The notes below the pieces were generated by a model that did not search any database, was not told where the DNA came from, and was given only the letters and a program-made list of their open reading frames with translations. DNA of 64,000 bases from Rodentolepis nana (lineage: Eukaryota > Platyhelminthes > Cestoda > Cyclophyllidea > Hymenolepididae): the NCBI GenBank assembly GCA_900617975.1, contig UZAE01012013.1, positions 31,346 through 95,345 of the forward strand, written 5' to 3'. Shown here in pieces: positions 48,201 through 54,104 of this stretch (positions within the stretch are counted from its first letter, which is position 1; each line of letters starts with the position of its first letter). The position numbers and the translations under genes were made by a program.

Positions 48201-50440
48201 TTTCTCTTATATCTTCGTTTCAAGCTAATCATGATAAATTGAAGTCGAATGCTGAGTAATAGACTTTTTTGCTGTATGAATATACGTTGTCCAGGGTACA
48301 CCACGTGGAGGTAAGTCTATCGTGCACCCCAATTCAGTGCAAATAATTGTATTTTCTTAATAAACACTGCGGTTAGAGATAAAAATTCTCTTTACTCCTC
48401 TTTCCCGAGTTTGAGGGCTGTAACTTAGATAAAGATGAGCTGGAAAGTCATAAAAACACCCAAGTTGCGTTTTAATTTGAACAAAAGGAGATTCCCATTT
48501 GATCAAGGATAATAAAATTTTGAGATTTGAAAGGTTCGTCTCTCATATTTACCAAAATTTGTTTTGATTATTTTCAAGTGACTGACTATCCCTCTTGTCA
48601 AGCACTTCAAAAAAACTGCCAGATCACTAAAGAAATAGTTATGGAAATGCGAAGTGAGCTTCTATACAAAATGTTATCTTCCTTTAAGGCTAACTTGCTC
48701 TAGCTCTAATTTGTATTACGATATCAGCTGATGGAATATCTCAATAAAATTCTTGCATTTATAATACTTTGAAAACTAATCCTCATTAATTTATATCAAT
48801 TTGTTTCCCATTCGATTCAGAGCTTCTTGGGATGAGAATGTACTACGAGCAGAAGTAATGGAAGATCTTGTCCCAGAAATGGTCCAAATTCAACGAATTC
48901 TCTTCAACGCCCTACCACCACAACCAGCAAGAGAATGTCGATTGTTGAGAGGACGTCAGCTGCTATTGAAATCAAGGCATGCTTCTGCTTCAGCTCCTTA
49001 CACAATGGATTCATCGGCTAATGAAGAAGATGTCGCAGTTATGGGAGTAGCCATTGTTAGTACCTCTGTCAATCATGGAGTCGTAGTACCCGAGGTACCT
49101 CAGGAACTTATGCCATCTGCCCACTTCGCCAAAGAACACCTTCTAGTGGAGAGGACAATTAGTCATTCACGACCTGTTTGCAGAGTTACAATTATCTCAG
49201 AGGCTGATATTAAGTAATTTGCTGTATTTTCCTGTTATATTTGTGATAATAAGGTCATTTGACCAGATGCAGAAAATGGAGGGAATTATAGTCTTGTCTT
49301 TCTCCCCGTAACTCCGAATCTGGAGTAAAAAGGATTCTAGGGCCAGCAGTCACCAGATACCTATAATTAATTGTTATTTTTAATTTTAAAACTTCCTCAC
49401 GAAAATTAGAGAAGAGTCGCGACTAGTTGCTTAATTAAAGACCTCTGTTTCTTTTAAGGATTCACAAGTACCAAGTGAATAGTGTAATTAAGATTTAGCC
49501 AGGGATCTCCTATCGGCACTCTATTCGAGAATATTTATTTCTGCTTACTTAACGTACGAATTACCCTAAAAATATTTAATTTTTGGTTGAATATTCAAGA
49601 TCATGAGGAAAAAATAATTCTCATTTTCTCAATTCCTTGACTGGAAATTCTGGGTTTTACGCCTCTTTCTTAACCAAATTTTGACACTGCTGTCATTCAC
49701 CAGATATGCGACCTCAGATATAAAATTCGTGAATTTGACTTCTGCCGGATATGACAGTCCATTCTTTCACGCTCAATTTTCCAAATTAGGGGTTTTTTTC
49801 ACAGTTGATAAAATTTATGTACACGAGAAATTTCACTGAAACGCTCATTGATAAAATTGAAATATCAGATGAATGTAGCTCTATCTTCAAAATTTGACTA
49901 GATATTAGACTTGAGGATCCTTTTCCATTGAATATAAAGGAGAAAGCTATGAAAGTCGAATATTCTATTAATTAAGGACATGGGAACGGTGTAACTATCC
50001 CAGCAAGAATAGTGAATAAATATGTCGGATAGATAGAATCAATCGTAGTATGTTCCAAGATTGCTAAAATCATATGATTCTTCCATCTTAATACCCTTTC
50101 AATAACTTAACTGTTTCGGCTTTTCTTCTACAGGGGTTTCTCCCAGGAATGGTATTCATCTCAGTGGGGTCACTATCTACTTCGACGGCTATTAGCTCTG
50201 CGTCACTGTTTTGCTCAATCTCCCAATTCCCTTCAAGTTTCCAATTCCACGCCACCCTCTCCTCCTTCTTCTTTAAATCCCAATCTAGCTTCATCTACAT
50301 CTACTACTTGGATCCTTGATGATATCCCGCCTTCAACTACGAAATCAGAATCAGAAGATCAAGGCGGCCAGCATACTGACGAAGATTCTTGTCACAAGGA
50401 AGCGCCCCAATTGCTGCCAGACGAGATTAAAGAATATTGA
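3177..50440 (+). CDS. DLC1: DLC-family RhoGAP-START protein, 15 exons, 5' incomplete
   Basis: Rho-GTPase-activating protein of the DLC family, cytoplasmic and usually at cell adhesions. The family stimulates GTP hydrolysis by RhoA-type GTPases and carries a C-terminal START lipid-binding-type domain. Joined exons: 3177-3240, 5783-6026, 6097-6223, 6810-7578, 18419-18561, 18632-18771, 18912-19262, 25101-25609, 34356-34481, 35028-35158, 37737-37961, 41753-42072, 46418-46594, 48821-49213, 50134-50440. They total 4026 nt, a continuous frame of 1341 residues plus TGA. RhoGAP spans about residues 720-943, with Arg finger GIFRRAGG (Arg about 763), DLLKQFFRELPE and the core NLAICLAPSLF. START spans about 970-1280. 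A pre-GAP motif SAGQLNVLRRMA is typical of DLC proteins. The first half is Ser/Thr-rich. The family's N-terminal SAM domain is not in the window, so more 5' exons must exist. Every splice phase agrees. Family assignment is firm; vertebrate one-to-one orthology is not claimed. Confidence 0.9.
5783..6026 (+). CDS. DLC1: DLC-like gene, N-terminal linker exon
   Basis: Open throughout from the TTCTATTTAG acceptor to the AAAAA|GTGAGT donor, phase 1 in and 2 out. A Met at 5839 is internal rather than a start, because the frame stays open back to the acceptor. The product is hydrophilic with no recognised domain, as expected for the disordered linker between the SAM and RhoGAP domains of DLC proteins. 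Confidence 0.75.
6097..6223 (+). CDS. DLC1: DLC-like gene, linker exon
   Basis: 127-nt exon between a TTGTGTTAG acceptor and a GACTCT|GTAAGC donor, phase 2 in and 0 out. It is separated from the previous exon by an intron of only 70 bp. It encodes a polar stretch including YLNKQCKKEVNNFSPLYQRD. No domain was recognised. Confidence 0.75.
6810..7578 (+). CDS. DLC1: DLC-like gene, large Ser/Thr-rich exon
   Basis: 769 nt, the longest exon, from CCCTCTAG to ATAAAG|GTGAGT, phase 0 in and 1 out. It encodes about 256 residues rich in Ser, Thr, Asn and charged residues, with no stop. This is the expected low-complexity region where vertebrate DLC proteins carry focal-adhesion and SH2/PTB-binding motifs. 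Its C-terminal end has an acidic-hydrophobic patch (LDPVLSLLLSDVSQLDELRN) that could be a short helix or binding motif. Confidence 0.88.
9676..10173 (-). mobile_element. Ribozyme-headed retroposon fused to an inverted partial copy
   Basis: The - strand arm (about 9870-10173) is a complete element, from its GGGG head at 10173 to its tail. It continues into a second copy in the opposite direction (about 9680-9866) that lacks the head and starts inside the body. One perfect 12-bp duplication, GATTTAAATATT, flanks the whole unit (9664-9675 and 10174-10185). Either a fold-back product or a second copy inserted into the tail of the first would explain this. It lies in the 10.8-kb intron, with the complete arm antisense to the host. 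Confidence 0.85.
10102..10173 (-). ncRNA. HDV-like ribozyme, near-intact
   Basis: Same fold. L3 is UUCACGU, so one P1.1 pair becomes U-G. P4 has a U-G closing pair by its loop, and J4/2 is one A shorter. Catalytic C is kept. Antisense to the DLC-like gene. Confidence 0.75.
17025..17349 (-). mobile_element. Ribozyme-headed retroposon, decayed
   Basis: Near full-length copy, head at 17349, tail merged with a (TA)n run at 17025-17042. Flanks AAACAAACGTTAC (17012-17024) and CAAACAAATGTTTAC (17352-17366) look like a diverged target-site duplication. The position of the catalytic cytosine is U (GGUAAAA), and one P1 pair is lost, so the ribozyme should be dead. Confidence 0.85.
18419..18561 (+). 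CDS. DLC1: DLC-like gene, linker exon
   Basis: 143 nt from ATTTTCAG to GAGGAT|GTAAGC, phase 1 in and 0 out. It joins the exon ending at 7578 across a 10.8-kb intron, and GGT at the junction keeps the frame open. It encodes a polar Pro/Ser segment (TPSSSAPHDNQNEPTSR; PPIIKQED). Its precise phase fit and the 70-bp intron to the next exon support it. Confidence 0.85.
18632..18771 (+). CDS. DLC1: DLC-like gene, Lys-rich exon
   Basis: 140 nt between CAATTAG and GATGA|GTAAGT, phase 0 in and 2 out. It encodes a charged, probably helical segment (VDEAQRELTSKIHDLVDLE) followed by a Lys-rich stretch. The next intron is 140 bp. Confidence 0.85.
18912..19262 (+). CDS. DLC1: DLC-like gene, pre-RhoGAP conserved exon
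   Basis: 351 nt from TTCATTTTAG to AAATG|GTGAGT, phase 2 in and 2 out. It carries two signatures known just upstream of RhoGAP in DLC1/STARD13: an FRW(S)xxHQRPSPYSAL motif, matching the family RWHSFQRS-RPSLNS block, and SAGQLNVLRRMA, matching the SVGQLNVLRKLA block. These are strong evidence for the DLC family rather than a generic RhoGAP. Confidence 0.92.
19263..25100. other. 5.8-kb intron of the DLC-like gene
   Basis: No mobile element was recognised here, although a heavily decayed retroposon near 21030-21140 is possible. A G-rich run lies at 24079-24094. Otherwise featureless AT-rich sequence. Confidence 0.6.
25101..25609 (+). CDS. DLC1: DLC-like gene, RhoGAP exon with Arg finger
   Basis: 509 nt from CATTTTTCAG to ATATCT|GTGAGT, phase 2 in and 1 out. 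It begins with a basic patch (WRFGRKSSQSK), then a Ser/Thr/Pro-rich linker, then the start of RhoGAP: GPVFGRTLAFW, where the family has VFGVPL. GIFRRAGGKLRVQALRERI supplies the catalytic arginine finger, where DLC1 has GLFRKSGVKSRI. Catalytic activity is therefore expected. Confidence 0.93.
27061..27393 (-). mobile_element. Ribozyme-headed retroposon, decayed
   Basis: Complete length with head at 27393 and an ATTTATTTATTT tail complement at the left. The P1 3' strand is scrambled and GGGCAAC is GGGAAAC, so self-cleavage is unlikely. No clean target duplication was seen. It lies 360 bp from a copy in the other orientation, so the two could pair in the pre-mRNA. Confidence 0.85.
27755..27828 (+). 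ncRNA. HDV-like self-cleaving ribozyme (best-preserved copy)
   Basis: Manual fold. P1 pairs GGGGUGU (1-7) with GCACCCU (32-38), including the G1-U38 wobble found in HDV. P2 pairs GAUGGACUU (10-18) with AAGUCUAUU. P3 is ACC/GGU around loop UCCACGU, whose CC can form P1.1 with GG of GGGCAAC. P4 is CGUAU-ACUC-AUACG. J4/2 reads GCAAAAA, with C60 in the place of HDV C75. Every strand is in the HDV order. Cleavage is predicted just 5' of G1, which is also the insertion boundary. Compared with other copies it has one extra A in J4/2 and one G-U in P2. Activity is not tested. Confidence 0.85.
27755..28133 (+). mobile_element. Ribozyme-headed retroposon, intact head, sense to host gene
   Basis: Head at 27755, tail ATAAATAAA at 28133, and a perfect 13-bp target duplication TATTTCTGTTATC (27742-27754 and 28134-28146). 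The body includes a CT-rich tract with GTCT repeats and a tandem duplication of its 3' part (AGTCAGCTAAAGGGCT twice near 28030-28095). It is the only head-bearing copy in the host introns that lies in the sense direction. It has no meaningful coding capacity. Confidence 0.92.
31560..31906 (-). mobile_element. Solo LTR (or isolated short LTR element), - strand
   Basis: 347 bp that on the - strand begins TGTGGGACACG and ends GCTACA. A 4-bp target duplication GATA flanks it (31556-31559, 31907-31910). It is highly similar to the inverted copy at 36833-37173. An AATAAA in the middle is placed as the poly(A) signal of an LTR R region would be. No reverse transcriptase or integrase coding is adjacent. 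Ty3/Gypsy elements commonly make 4-5 bp duplications, but the superfamily is not established. Confidence 0.8.
34356..34481 (+). CDS. DLC1: DLC-like gene, RhoGAP exon
   Basis: 126 nt from TGCATTTTCAG to CCATC|GTAAGT, phase 1 in and 1 out. It encodes YDVADLLKQFFRELPECLLT, aligning with family YDVADMVKQFFRDLPEPLFT. The conserved Lys of the RhoGAP core is present. The usual second Pro of LPEPL is Cys here. Confidence 0.93.
35028..35158 (+). CDS. DLC1: DLC-like gene, RhoGAP exon
   Basis: 131 nt from GTTATTTTAG to CTCAG|GTAAAC, phase 1 in and 0 out. It encodes LPDENRIALQSLLHFLYAL, matching the LADENREVLQTLLCFLNDV helix of DLC1. The intervening family residues are kept in order with the neighbouring exons. 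Confidence 0.93.
36833..37173 (+). mobile_element. Solo LTR (or isolated short LTR element), + strand
   Basis: 341 bp, starts TGTGGACACGC, ends CGCTGCA, flanked by AGTC (36829-36832 and 37174-37177). Same family as 31560-31906, in the opposite direction. It contains AATAAACGTGCTCCGTG about two thirds along. It lies in the intron before the last RhoGAP exon, in the host's sense direction, so its AATAAA could act as a premature poly(A) site. Confidence 0.8.
37737..37961 (+). CDS. DLC1: DLC-like gene, RhoGAP C-terminal exon
   Basis: 225 nt from TTCTTCTAG to TTTGTG|GTAGGC, phase 0 both sides. MSALNLAICLAPSLFHFSNL aligns with family MTPMNLAVCLAPSLFHLN, including the Asn that binds the GTPase catalytic region. 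A basic stretch (SARRRKKLD) and a final helix (AAAQKCLCALI), as in DLC1 AAAQGLAHMI, close the domain. Confidence 0.93.
40983..41478 (-). mobile_element. Ribozyme-headed retroposon, 5'-truncated and internally expanded
   Basis: The head lacks its first 18 nt or so (P1 and the 5' strand of P2). An 11-bp duplication AGGCTAAAGAT flanks it (40972-40982 and 41479-41489), so the truncation happened at insertion. Internal tandem repeats make it the longest copy: about four 36-40 bp units beginning GAAAGTCGAG (41075, 41111, 41151, 41191), plus duplications of the segments near 41284-41360 and 41370-41420. Confidence 0.9.
41753..42072 (+). CDS. DLC1: DLC-like gene, RhoGAP-START linker and START N-terminus
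   Basis: 320 nt from CTTAACCAG to CACTGA|GTAAGC, phase 0 in and 2 out. FWLKQQVEMLLREC fits the first START helix of DLC proteins (xxQYLLKEA). It is followed by about 60 residues of Ser/Gly-rich low complexity, longer than the loop in vertebrate members as far as I recall them. Confidence 0.88.
42389..42745 (-). mobile_element. Ribozyme-headed retroposon
   Basis: Full-length with head at 42745. Candidate target duplication TTAAAATAT (42380-42388 and 42749-42757). A duplicated 36-bp body segment (ATCAAAGTGACAAAAAGTCG twice) sits near 42470-42536. The head keeps the catalytic C, P2 and P4, but has mismatches at the last P1 pair and in P3. Confidence 0.88.
42673..42745 (-). ncRNA. HDV-like ribozyme, partly decayed
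   Basis: P4, P1.1 and the catalytic C are kept. There is a G-G at the last P1 pair, an A-C in P3, and P2 contains a wobble and a changed end pair. Confidence 0.6.
43980..44312 (-). mobile_element. Ribozyme-headed retroposon
   Basis: Full-length with head at 44312 and a perfect 14-bp target duplication ACCCACTTAAATAT (43966-43979 and 44314-44327). The head keeps the catalytic C but has single mismatches in P2 and P3. A G10 run interrupts the pyrimidine body tract (read on the opposite strand). Confidence 0.9.
44240..44312 (-). ncRNA. HDV-like ribozyme, partly decayed
   Basis: P1 pairs fully (GGGGUGU with GUACCCU using wobbles). Single mismatches fall in P3, P2 and P4. Catalytic C is kept. 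Confidence 0.6.
46418..46594 (+). CDS. DLC1: DLC-like gene, START domain exon
   Basis: 177 nt from TTCTAATAG to ATGACAG|GTTGGT, phase 2 in and 2 out. IRTWRCSLLFPIEDPQIIAE corresponds to the LKLWKASVEVEAPPSVVL strand-helix unit of the DLC1 START domain. The GTTGGT donor is weak, but it keeps the frame into RASWDENV in the next exon. Confidence 0.88.
48063..48330 (-). mobile_element. Second retroposon type: same ribozyme head, unrelated body, 46-bp flanking repeats
   Basis: The first 75 nt from 48330 match the head of the common family, but the remaining ~190 nt do not resemble the common body and there is no AAATA tail. The body contains two perfect hairpins, CCTTCAG...CTGAAGG and TCGCCC...GGGCGA. 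Direct repeats of 46 bp (48017-48062 and 48331-48376, four mismatches) abut both ends, and the right one begins exactly at the predicted ribozyme cleavage site. No coding capacity. Confidence 0.8.
48258..48330 (-). ncRNA. HDV-like ribozyme on the second element type
   Basis: P1 is GGGGUGC with GUACCCU: all seven positions still pair although two differ from the common family. GGGCAAC is GGACAAC, and the base of P4 has a C-A mismatch. The catalytic C, P2, P3 and L3 match the common head. Confidence 0.7.
48821..49213 (+). CDS. DLC1: DLC-like gene, START domain central exon
   Basis: 393 nt from TTCGATTCAG to ATTAA|GTAATT, phase 2 in and 2 out. It opens ASWDENVLRAEVMEDL, matching family HLWDEDFVQWKVVETL, then ILFNALPPQPARECRLLR, matching YVLNSMAPHPSRDFVVLR. 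VCRVTIISEADIK matches LTHICRIDLK. The central strands are divergent and carry a short insertion. Confidence 0.9.
50134..50440 (+). CDS. DLC1: DLC-like gene, terminal exon
   Basis: 307 nt from TTCTTCTACAG to TGA at 50438-50440, phase 2 in. FSQEWYSSQWGHYLLRRLLA matches HSPEWYSKGFGHLCAAEVAR, the C-terminal START helix. After it comes a tail of about 70 residues rich in Ser/Pro and then acidic residues, ending IKEY. Vertebrate DLC proteins end soon after this helix, so the tail is an extension. Confidence 0.92.
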
Positions 50441-51118
50441 CTTATGATCAAGGTTCACCTGTTTCTCCTTCTCCTCCAGATCCCCATCATTCACCTGTAC
50501 ACATTCTTTTCTTAGCGCCAATTGGACTATATGATCAGATTTGGATCCCCCTTATGTCTCTTCCACTAATTAACTGAGCCGATCATATATTTGGTCCTGC
50601 TACCCCCTCTCCTTTGGAAGCTATTCCAGACTCCCTATATATCGTGATCTTGCCCGCAGATATATAATTTATACTCATGGGCATATTTCCAGAATATATA
50701 TTGGTTATCATCCGAGTAGATAAATTGTCTTATTGTAAAGGAGCTTGAATTTTACTGAGATATAATCACCGTTTGTCAGAAGGTGTATTGCTGCAACATA
50801 ACTTCATTCTATGTTCCTCCAATTATTTGTTTATATTGTGTGCAGAATATGTCGGTTGAGAGCATACTCACTGCATTGCGACATTCAGATGTCCAGATTC
50901 GGTGTTTCTTTTACCTAATTGTCTATTCGCAACTCTTTAATTATTTGAATTATGGGACTTAAGTTTTAGCTAAATTATATTTACCCTAACTCAATGGAAT
51001 AAGAATTGCGTGAAATGGGAAAAATGCATAGAAAATCTGTCTAATCCCTTTTCTTTGTGAGTCACACTCAATGGCTATTTAGACTAAGCAAAGACCAATG
51101 TATTGTCTTGAGATATGC

Positions 51119-51124
51119 AATAAA
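51119..51124 (+). terminator. Candidate poly(A) signal of the DLC-like gene
   Basis: First AATAAA on the + strand after the stop codon, about 680 bp downstream. A second one lies about 50 bp further on. Position fits a 3' UTR of ordinary length; no transcript data are available. Confidence 0.45.
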
Positions 51125-51412
51125 ACGAAACAATTGTTTACATTACGATAGTTAAGATAAAGAACTCCACCCAAATAAATGTCTTTTATGTATTACAAAA
51201 TTTAGAGATGAAAGTTGAAATGCTATCATTTTTGAGTCGATATAAATTCAAATAAGTTGAATTTAGCAGAAATTTCACTTAAATCGTAAAATTTTTGGAA
51301 CCGTTTCATCTTGGCTGTTGAACAAGGCTCCTCAATAAGGCTATTAACTTATAATGTTTCATGTAGATTCCAAGTGAGTAAATATTAAATTTGTAAAAAC
51401 ATAACCAATATT

Positions 51413-51418
51413 TTTATT
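51413..51418 (-). terminator. Candidate poly(A) signal of the Mox-like gene
   Basis: AATAAA on the - strand, about 250 bp past the in-frame TGA at 51670. With the opposing signal at 51119 it leaves about 290 bp between the two convergent 3' ends. Confidence 0.35.
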
Positions 51419-51669
51419 GGAACAGGTGATGAAAAAATGAGAGAAAATATTGCAATGTTTATTAAACATAAATTATTCTAAAAATGGAAAAAACTGATAA
51501 AATTAATTTATATACACACACGAAACCTTGGTTAGTTTTGGTATGAAAAATGGAATTCATCTATTAAATTGCGCAGAATTTAGCAAGATTTGTCTCCGTA
51601 GAAAAAGTTTCTAAAAACATATACATAAATATTCACGATTGTGTTCACTTCAAAAGCCCGCAAACAGTT

Positions 51670-51732
51670 TCAAACAAACTCACCATTATATCGCTTGGTT
51701 TTCATTCGACGGTTTTGGAACCATACCTTAAC
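51670..51732 (-). CDS. Mox: Mox-like homeobox gene, exon 3 (homeodomain helix 3)
   Basis: After a TATTTTAG acceptor the exon reads VKVWFQNRRMKTKRYN, homeodomain positions 45-60, with W48, F49, Q50, N51 and R53 intact. Gln50 and Asn51 predict a TAAT-type DNA target. Read straight on, it ends GEFV and TGA at 51672-51670, giving a protein of 283 residues. A good donor (AATG|GTGAGT) follows base 51684, so the coding sequence may instead splice to a further exon. Mox proteins usually have a C-terminal tail, which favours more exons, but none was recognised. Thr56 replaces the Trp usual in Mox. Confidence 0.85.
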   Translation of the reverse strand, partial: VKVWFQNRRMKTKRYNGEFV

Positions 51733-52197
51733 CTAAAATAGGCAATAAACTTTTATTGGAATGAGATGCACATTTTCACTGCATTTTTTATACATCTGTA
51801 AATATCACTTTCAACTTGACGTTTTACATATGTCTCATTACCAATTTTTTTAATTTGGAAACCATATGATTACTGATTAAGTTAAATGTTTTAAACGAGC
51901 AGTAGGCCTCTGGTCATTTCATATTCATATTCGATTTCCAAATAATTAATCTATTAAATTCAAACAAGAAACATGCTATGCTCTGTATATTCCATCAACT
52001 TTAATGAAATGTTGTGTTTTTTAACCACCAATTTTTGAGTTATTAAAACGCCGCGTATCTTAAAAGTTTGTGGTGAGGAGAAAATTTTTTAAACTGTGGA
52101 CTTTAGTTTATATTTCGTCATTTCAATTGGTTTTACAATTTCATGACCAACTAAAATTTCAGTAAGCCCATCAACATCAAGTAATCTTTATTAAACA

Positions 52198-52548
52198 AGG
52201 GTGTGCGATAGACTTACTTCCACGTGGTGCTCCCTGGGCAACGTATACTCATACGGCAATATTACGGCAGTTGACTTCTGACTTCAAACTACCATGAGCT
52301 GACTCCATGTCATATTCGATCATTTTCACAGTACTCACCACTGTTTGTCATATTTCATCTCTTTCACAGTACTCATCTTACCTTTTCTCTACCTTTGTGC
52401 CTGTCCGTGAATCATTATTCTGTCTACCCTCTCAACTTTTTGTCACTTTGATGTTCCTCCTCCTCTCTGTGAAGCCCGAAGTCAGCTAAAGGGGCTATGG
52501 TTAACCATCGAAACGCCTGTCATTTGAAATAAATAAATAAATAAATCC
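52198..52548 (+). mobile_element. Ribozyme-headed retroposon with deleted P2 strand
   Basis: In the Mox-like gene intron, antisense to it. Perfect 10-bp target duplication TTATTAAACA (52188-52197 and 52549-52558). The tail is a clean (AAAT)n run. The head has lost the 3' strand of P2 (GGCAATATTACGG) and part of P1, so the ribozyme is inactive. A 35-bp body segment around TTTCACAGTACTCA is duplicated. Confidence 0.92.
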
Positions 52549-53244
52549 TTATTAAACATATTTTAATTGACATGAAACTCAGACCCACTCCGTGTTAACA
52601 AGAAGGTATTTCATGCTCACCATTTTAGCAGTGAAATGTCTAAAATGTAACCGATTCAGTTTCAGTACCCTGATTTCAAACATTCAAGAAAGAAAACAAA
52701 TCAGATAATTTAATTAAATTTGAATTTCATTCTATTGTACCTCAAATTTTATTGAAATCTCCAACTGATCTTCAATTTTATTCTTCCAAGCTTAGGAAAA
52801 AACAGCCAAGTTTCAGAAAAATTATTGCTTTTAGTAAAGAAGAAGATAAGATCTTTCTAACAATTTTGTTACCTAATTTTAATTAGCTAAAGTGAGGAAT
52901 AAAATTTTGGTTTCCATTTAAAATTTATTCATTGTTATAATTTACTGAAACACTATACTTAGTTAATTACAAAGACATACGCAACTAAACGAATAAAGTA
53001 TAAATGCATCACATATTTTTTTATTTTAATCTTAGTTTTTCCTCTACATGACGTTTATAGTTTTATTTTGAGGTTTGTGAAGGCTGTTGATATTAATTAA
53101 ACAGGTTTGATTTTGTAAGAAAAGCATTATGGGTTCAAATTATCACACTGGCTCTAAATACCCAGGACATCAAAGTTAATTCGGACTATAAAGCATCGCT
53201 CCCCCCACCCCCTCGGCCTCCCCCGACAAAAACAACTTAATTAC

Positions 53245-53753
53245 CTGCCTCTCGGACAGTCCCAAAGCAACAGCCACCTCGTAACGACGCAAGCGAGTGA
53301 GGTAGGTGTTTGTCCTGAATTCCCCCTCCAAAGCTTCCAGCTGTTGTCTGGTGAATGCCGTCCGTTGCTTCTTCGCCTGCTGTCCTGACTGTTGTGTCTG
53401 CTTCTTATGTGACTGGCAGGTCCCCCTGAGATCCTCTTGGCCCCCTGTCTGGTGCCTTTGATGTATTATCGCCTGGCCGCTTGAGACACAAGGGGTGTGA
53501 GTCTCTAGGCCCTCTTTGAGAATGCCACTAGACGATGCTGGGCTCCCATAGTCCATTGTATTGGTGATTTTGGAGGAGCTTGTTGTGCTTGGAAAGCTAA
53601 TATAAGGTCTTGTTCCCGTCGTCCAGGAAACTGTGGAACCGGATGACACTGAAGTACCATAGTCTATTGGACTAGAGATTTTTGTTGTGGTCCTCTCAGT
53701 ATTGGGAACATTTGAATAGGGTCTTGTTCCATTTGGCCAGGAGACACATGAAC
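53245..53753 (-). CDS. Mox: Mox-like homeobox gene, exon 2 (linker and homeodomain 1-44)
   Basis: 509 nt: acceptor CATTAAAG, donor AGGCAG|GTAATT, phase 1 in and 0 out. After about 125 linker residues comes the homeodomain: [16 protein letters not shown], then [20 protein letters not shown], ending at Gln44. Leu29 and Tyr32 in the LTRLRRYE segment are the hallmark of the Mox/buttonless group within the ANTP class; Hox proteins have LTRRRRIE there. The linker contains a tandem repeat of 37-38 residues and a Gln/Lys-rich stretch before the homeodomain. There is no clear hexapeptide. The acceptor has a poor pyrimidine tract but gives an exact phase match to exon 1 (G|GT). Confidence 0.88.
53641..53753 (-). 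repeat. Internal protein repeat in the Mox-like gene (first unit)
   Basis: Codes for a unit with GSCVSW, GTRPY, KI and DYG landmarks. It is followed immediately by a second, one residue shorter unit with GSTVSW, GTRPY, KI, DYG (about 53531-53641). An in-frame tandem duplication, now diverged, with the same landmarks in the same order. Confidence 0.75.
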
Positions 53754-54031
53754 CTTTAATGAAGTATTCAGTGTAAGTTCAGAATAAAAAGCAGCGTTAA
53801 TCCCAGTAGTAAAGCTACTTTTAAAGTTCGACAAAGTTAAGCTTAGAACCATCCACTTACAAGTCTCTTTAAAGCTAACAGGATATGATAGCCTTTTCTA
53901 AAATCAGAAAGGATTGAAGAAATGGGCCTATAGGTAATAGTTGCTTCTCCATCTTATTCGATCCAATTAAATCCACGAGTTTAAAATATGTATATGCTAA
54001 TTTGACGTCAAAATTTTATTTTTTACAGACA

Positions 54032-54104
54032 GGGGTGGGCGATAGACTTACCTCCACGTGGTGCATCCTGGGCAACGTATACTCATGCGGCAAAAAAGTC
54101 TATT
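54032..54104 (+). ncRNA. HDV-like ribozyme, near-intact
   Basis: Same fold. G4-U and a G7-G mismatch weaken P1; P4 keeps pairing through a U-G (CGUAU/AUGCG). Catalytic C, P1.1, P2 and P3 are intact. Confidence 0.75.

Larger units (their letters stand above)
37962..48820. other. Introns between START-region exons
   Basis: Three introns (3.8, 4.3 and 2.2 kb) separated by the exons at 41753 and 46418. They are dense in retroposons: 40983-41478, 42389-42745, 43980-44312, 48063-48330. A C-run sits at 39665-39680. No nested gene was recognised. Confidence 0.65.

Noticed and set aside
48180..48215. CTGACGAG in the body of the 48063-48330 element looks like a hammerhead ribozyme core
   Set aside because: There is no GAAA strand in the right place and the bases instead form a simple hairpin TCGCCC...GGGCGA on either strand.
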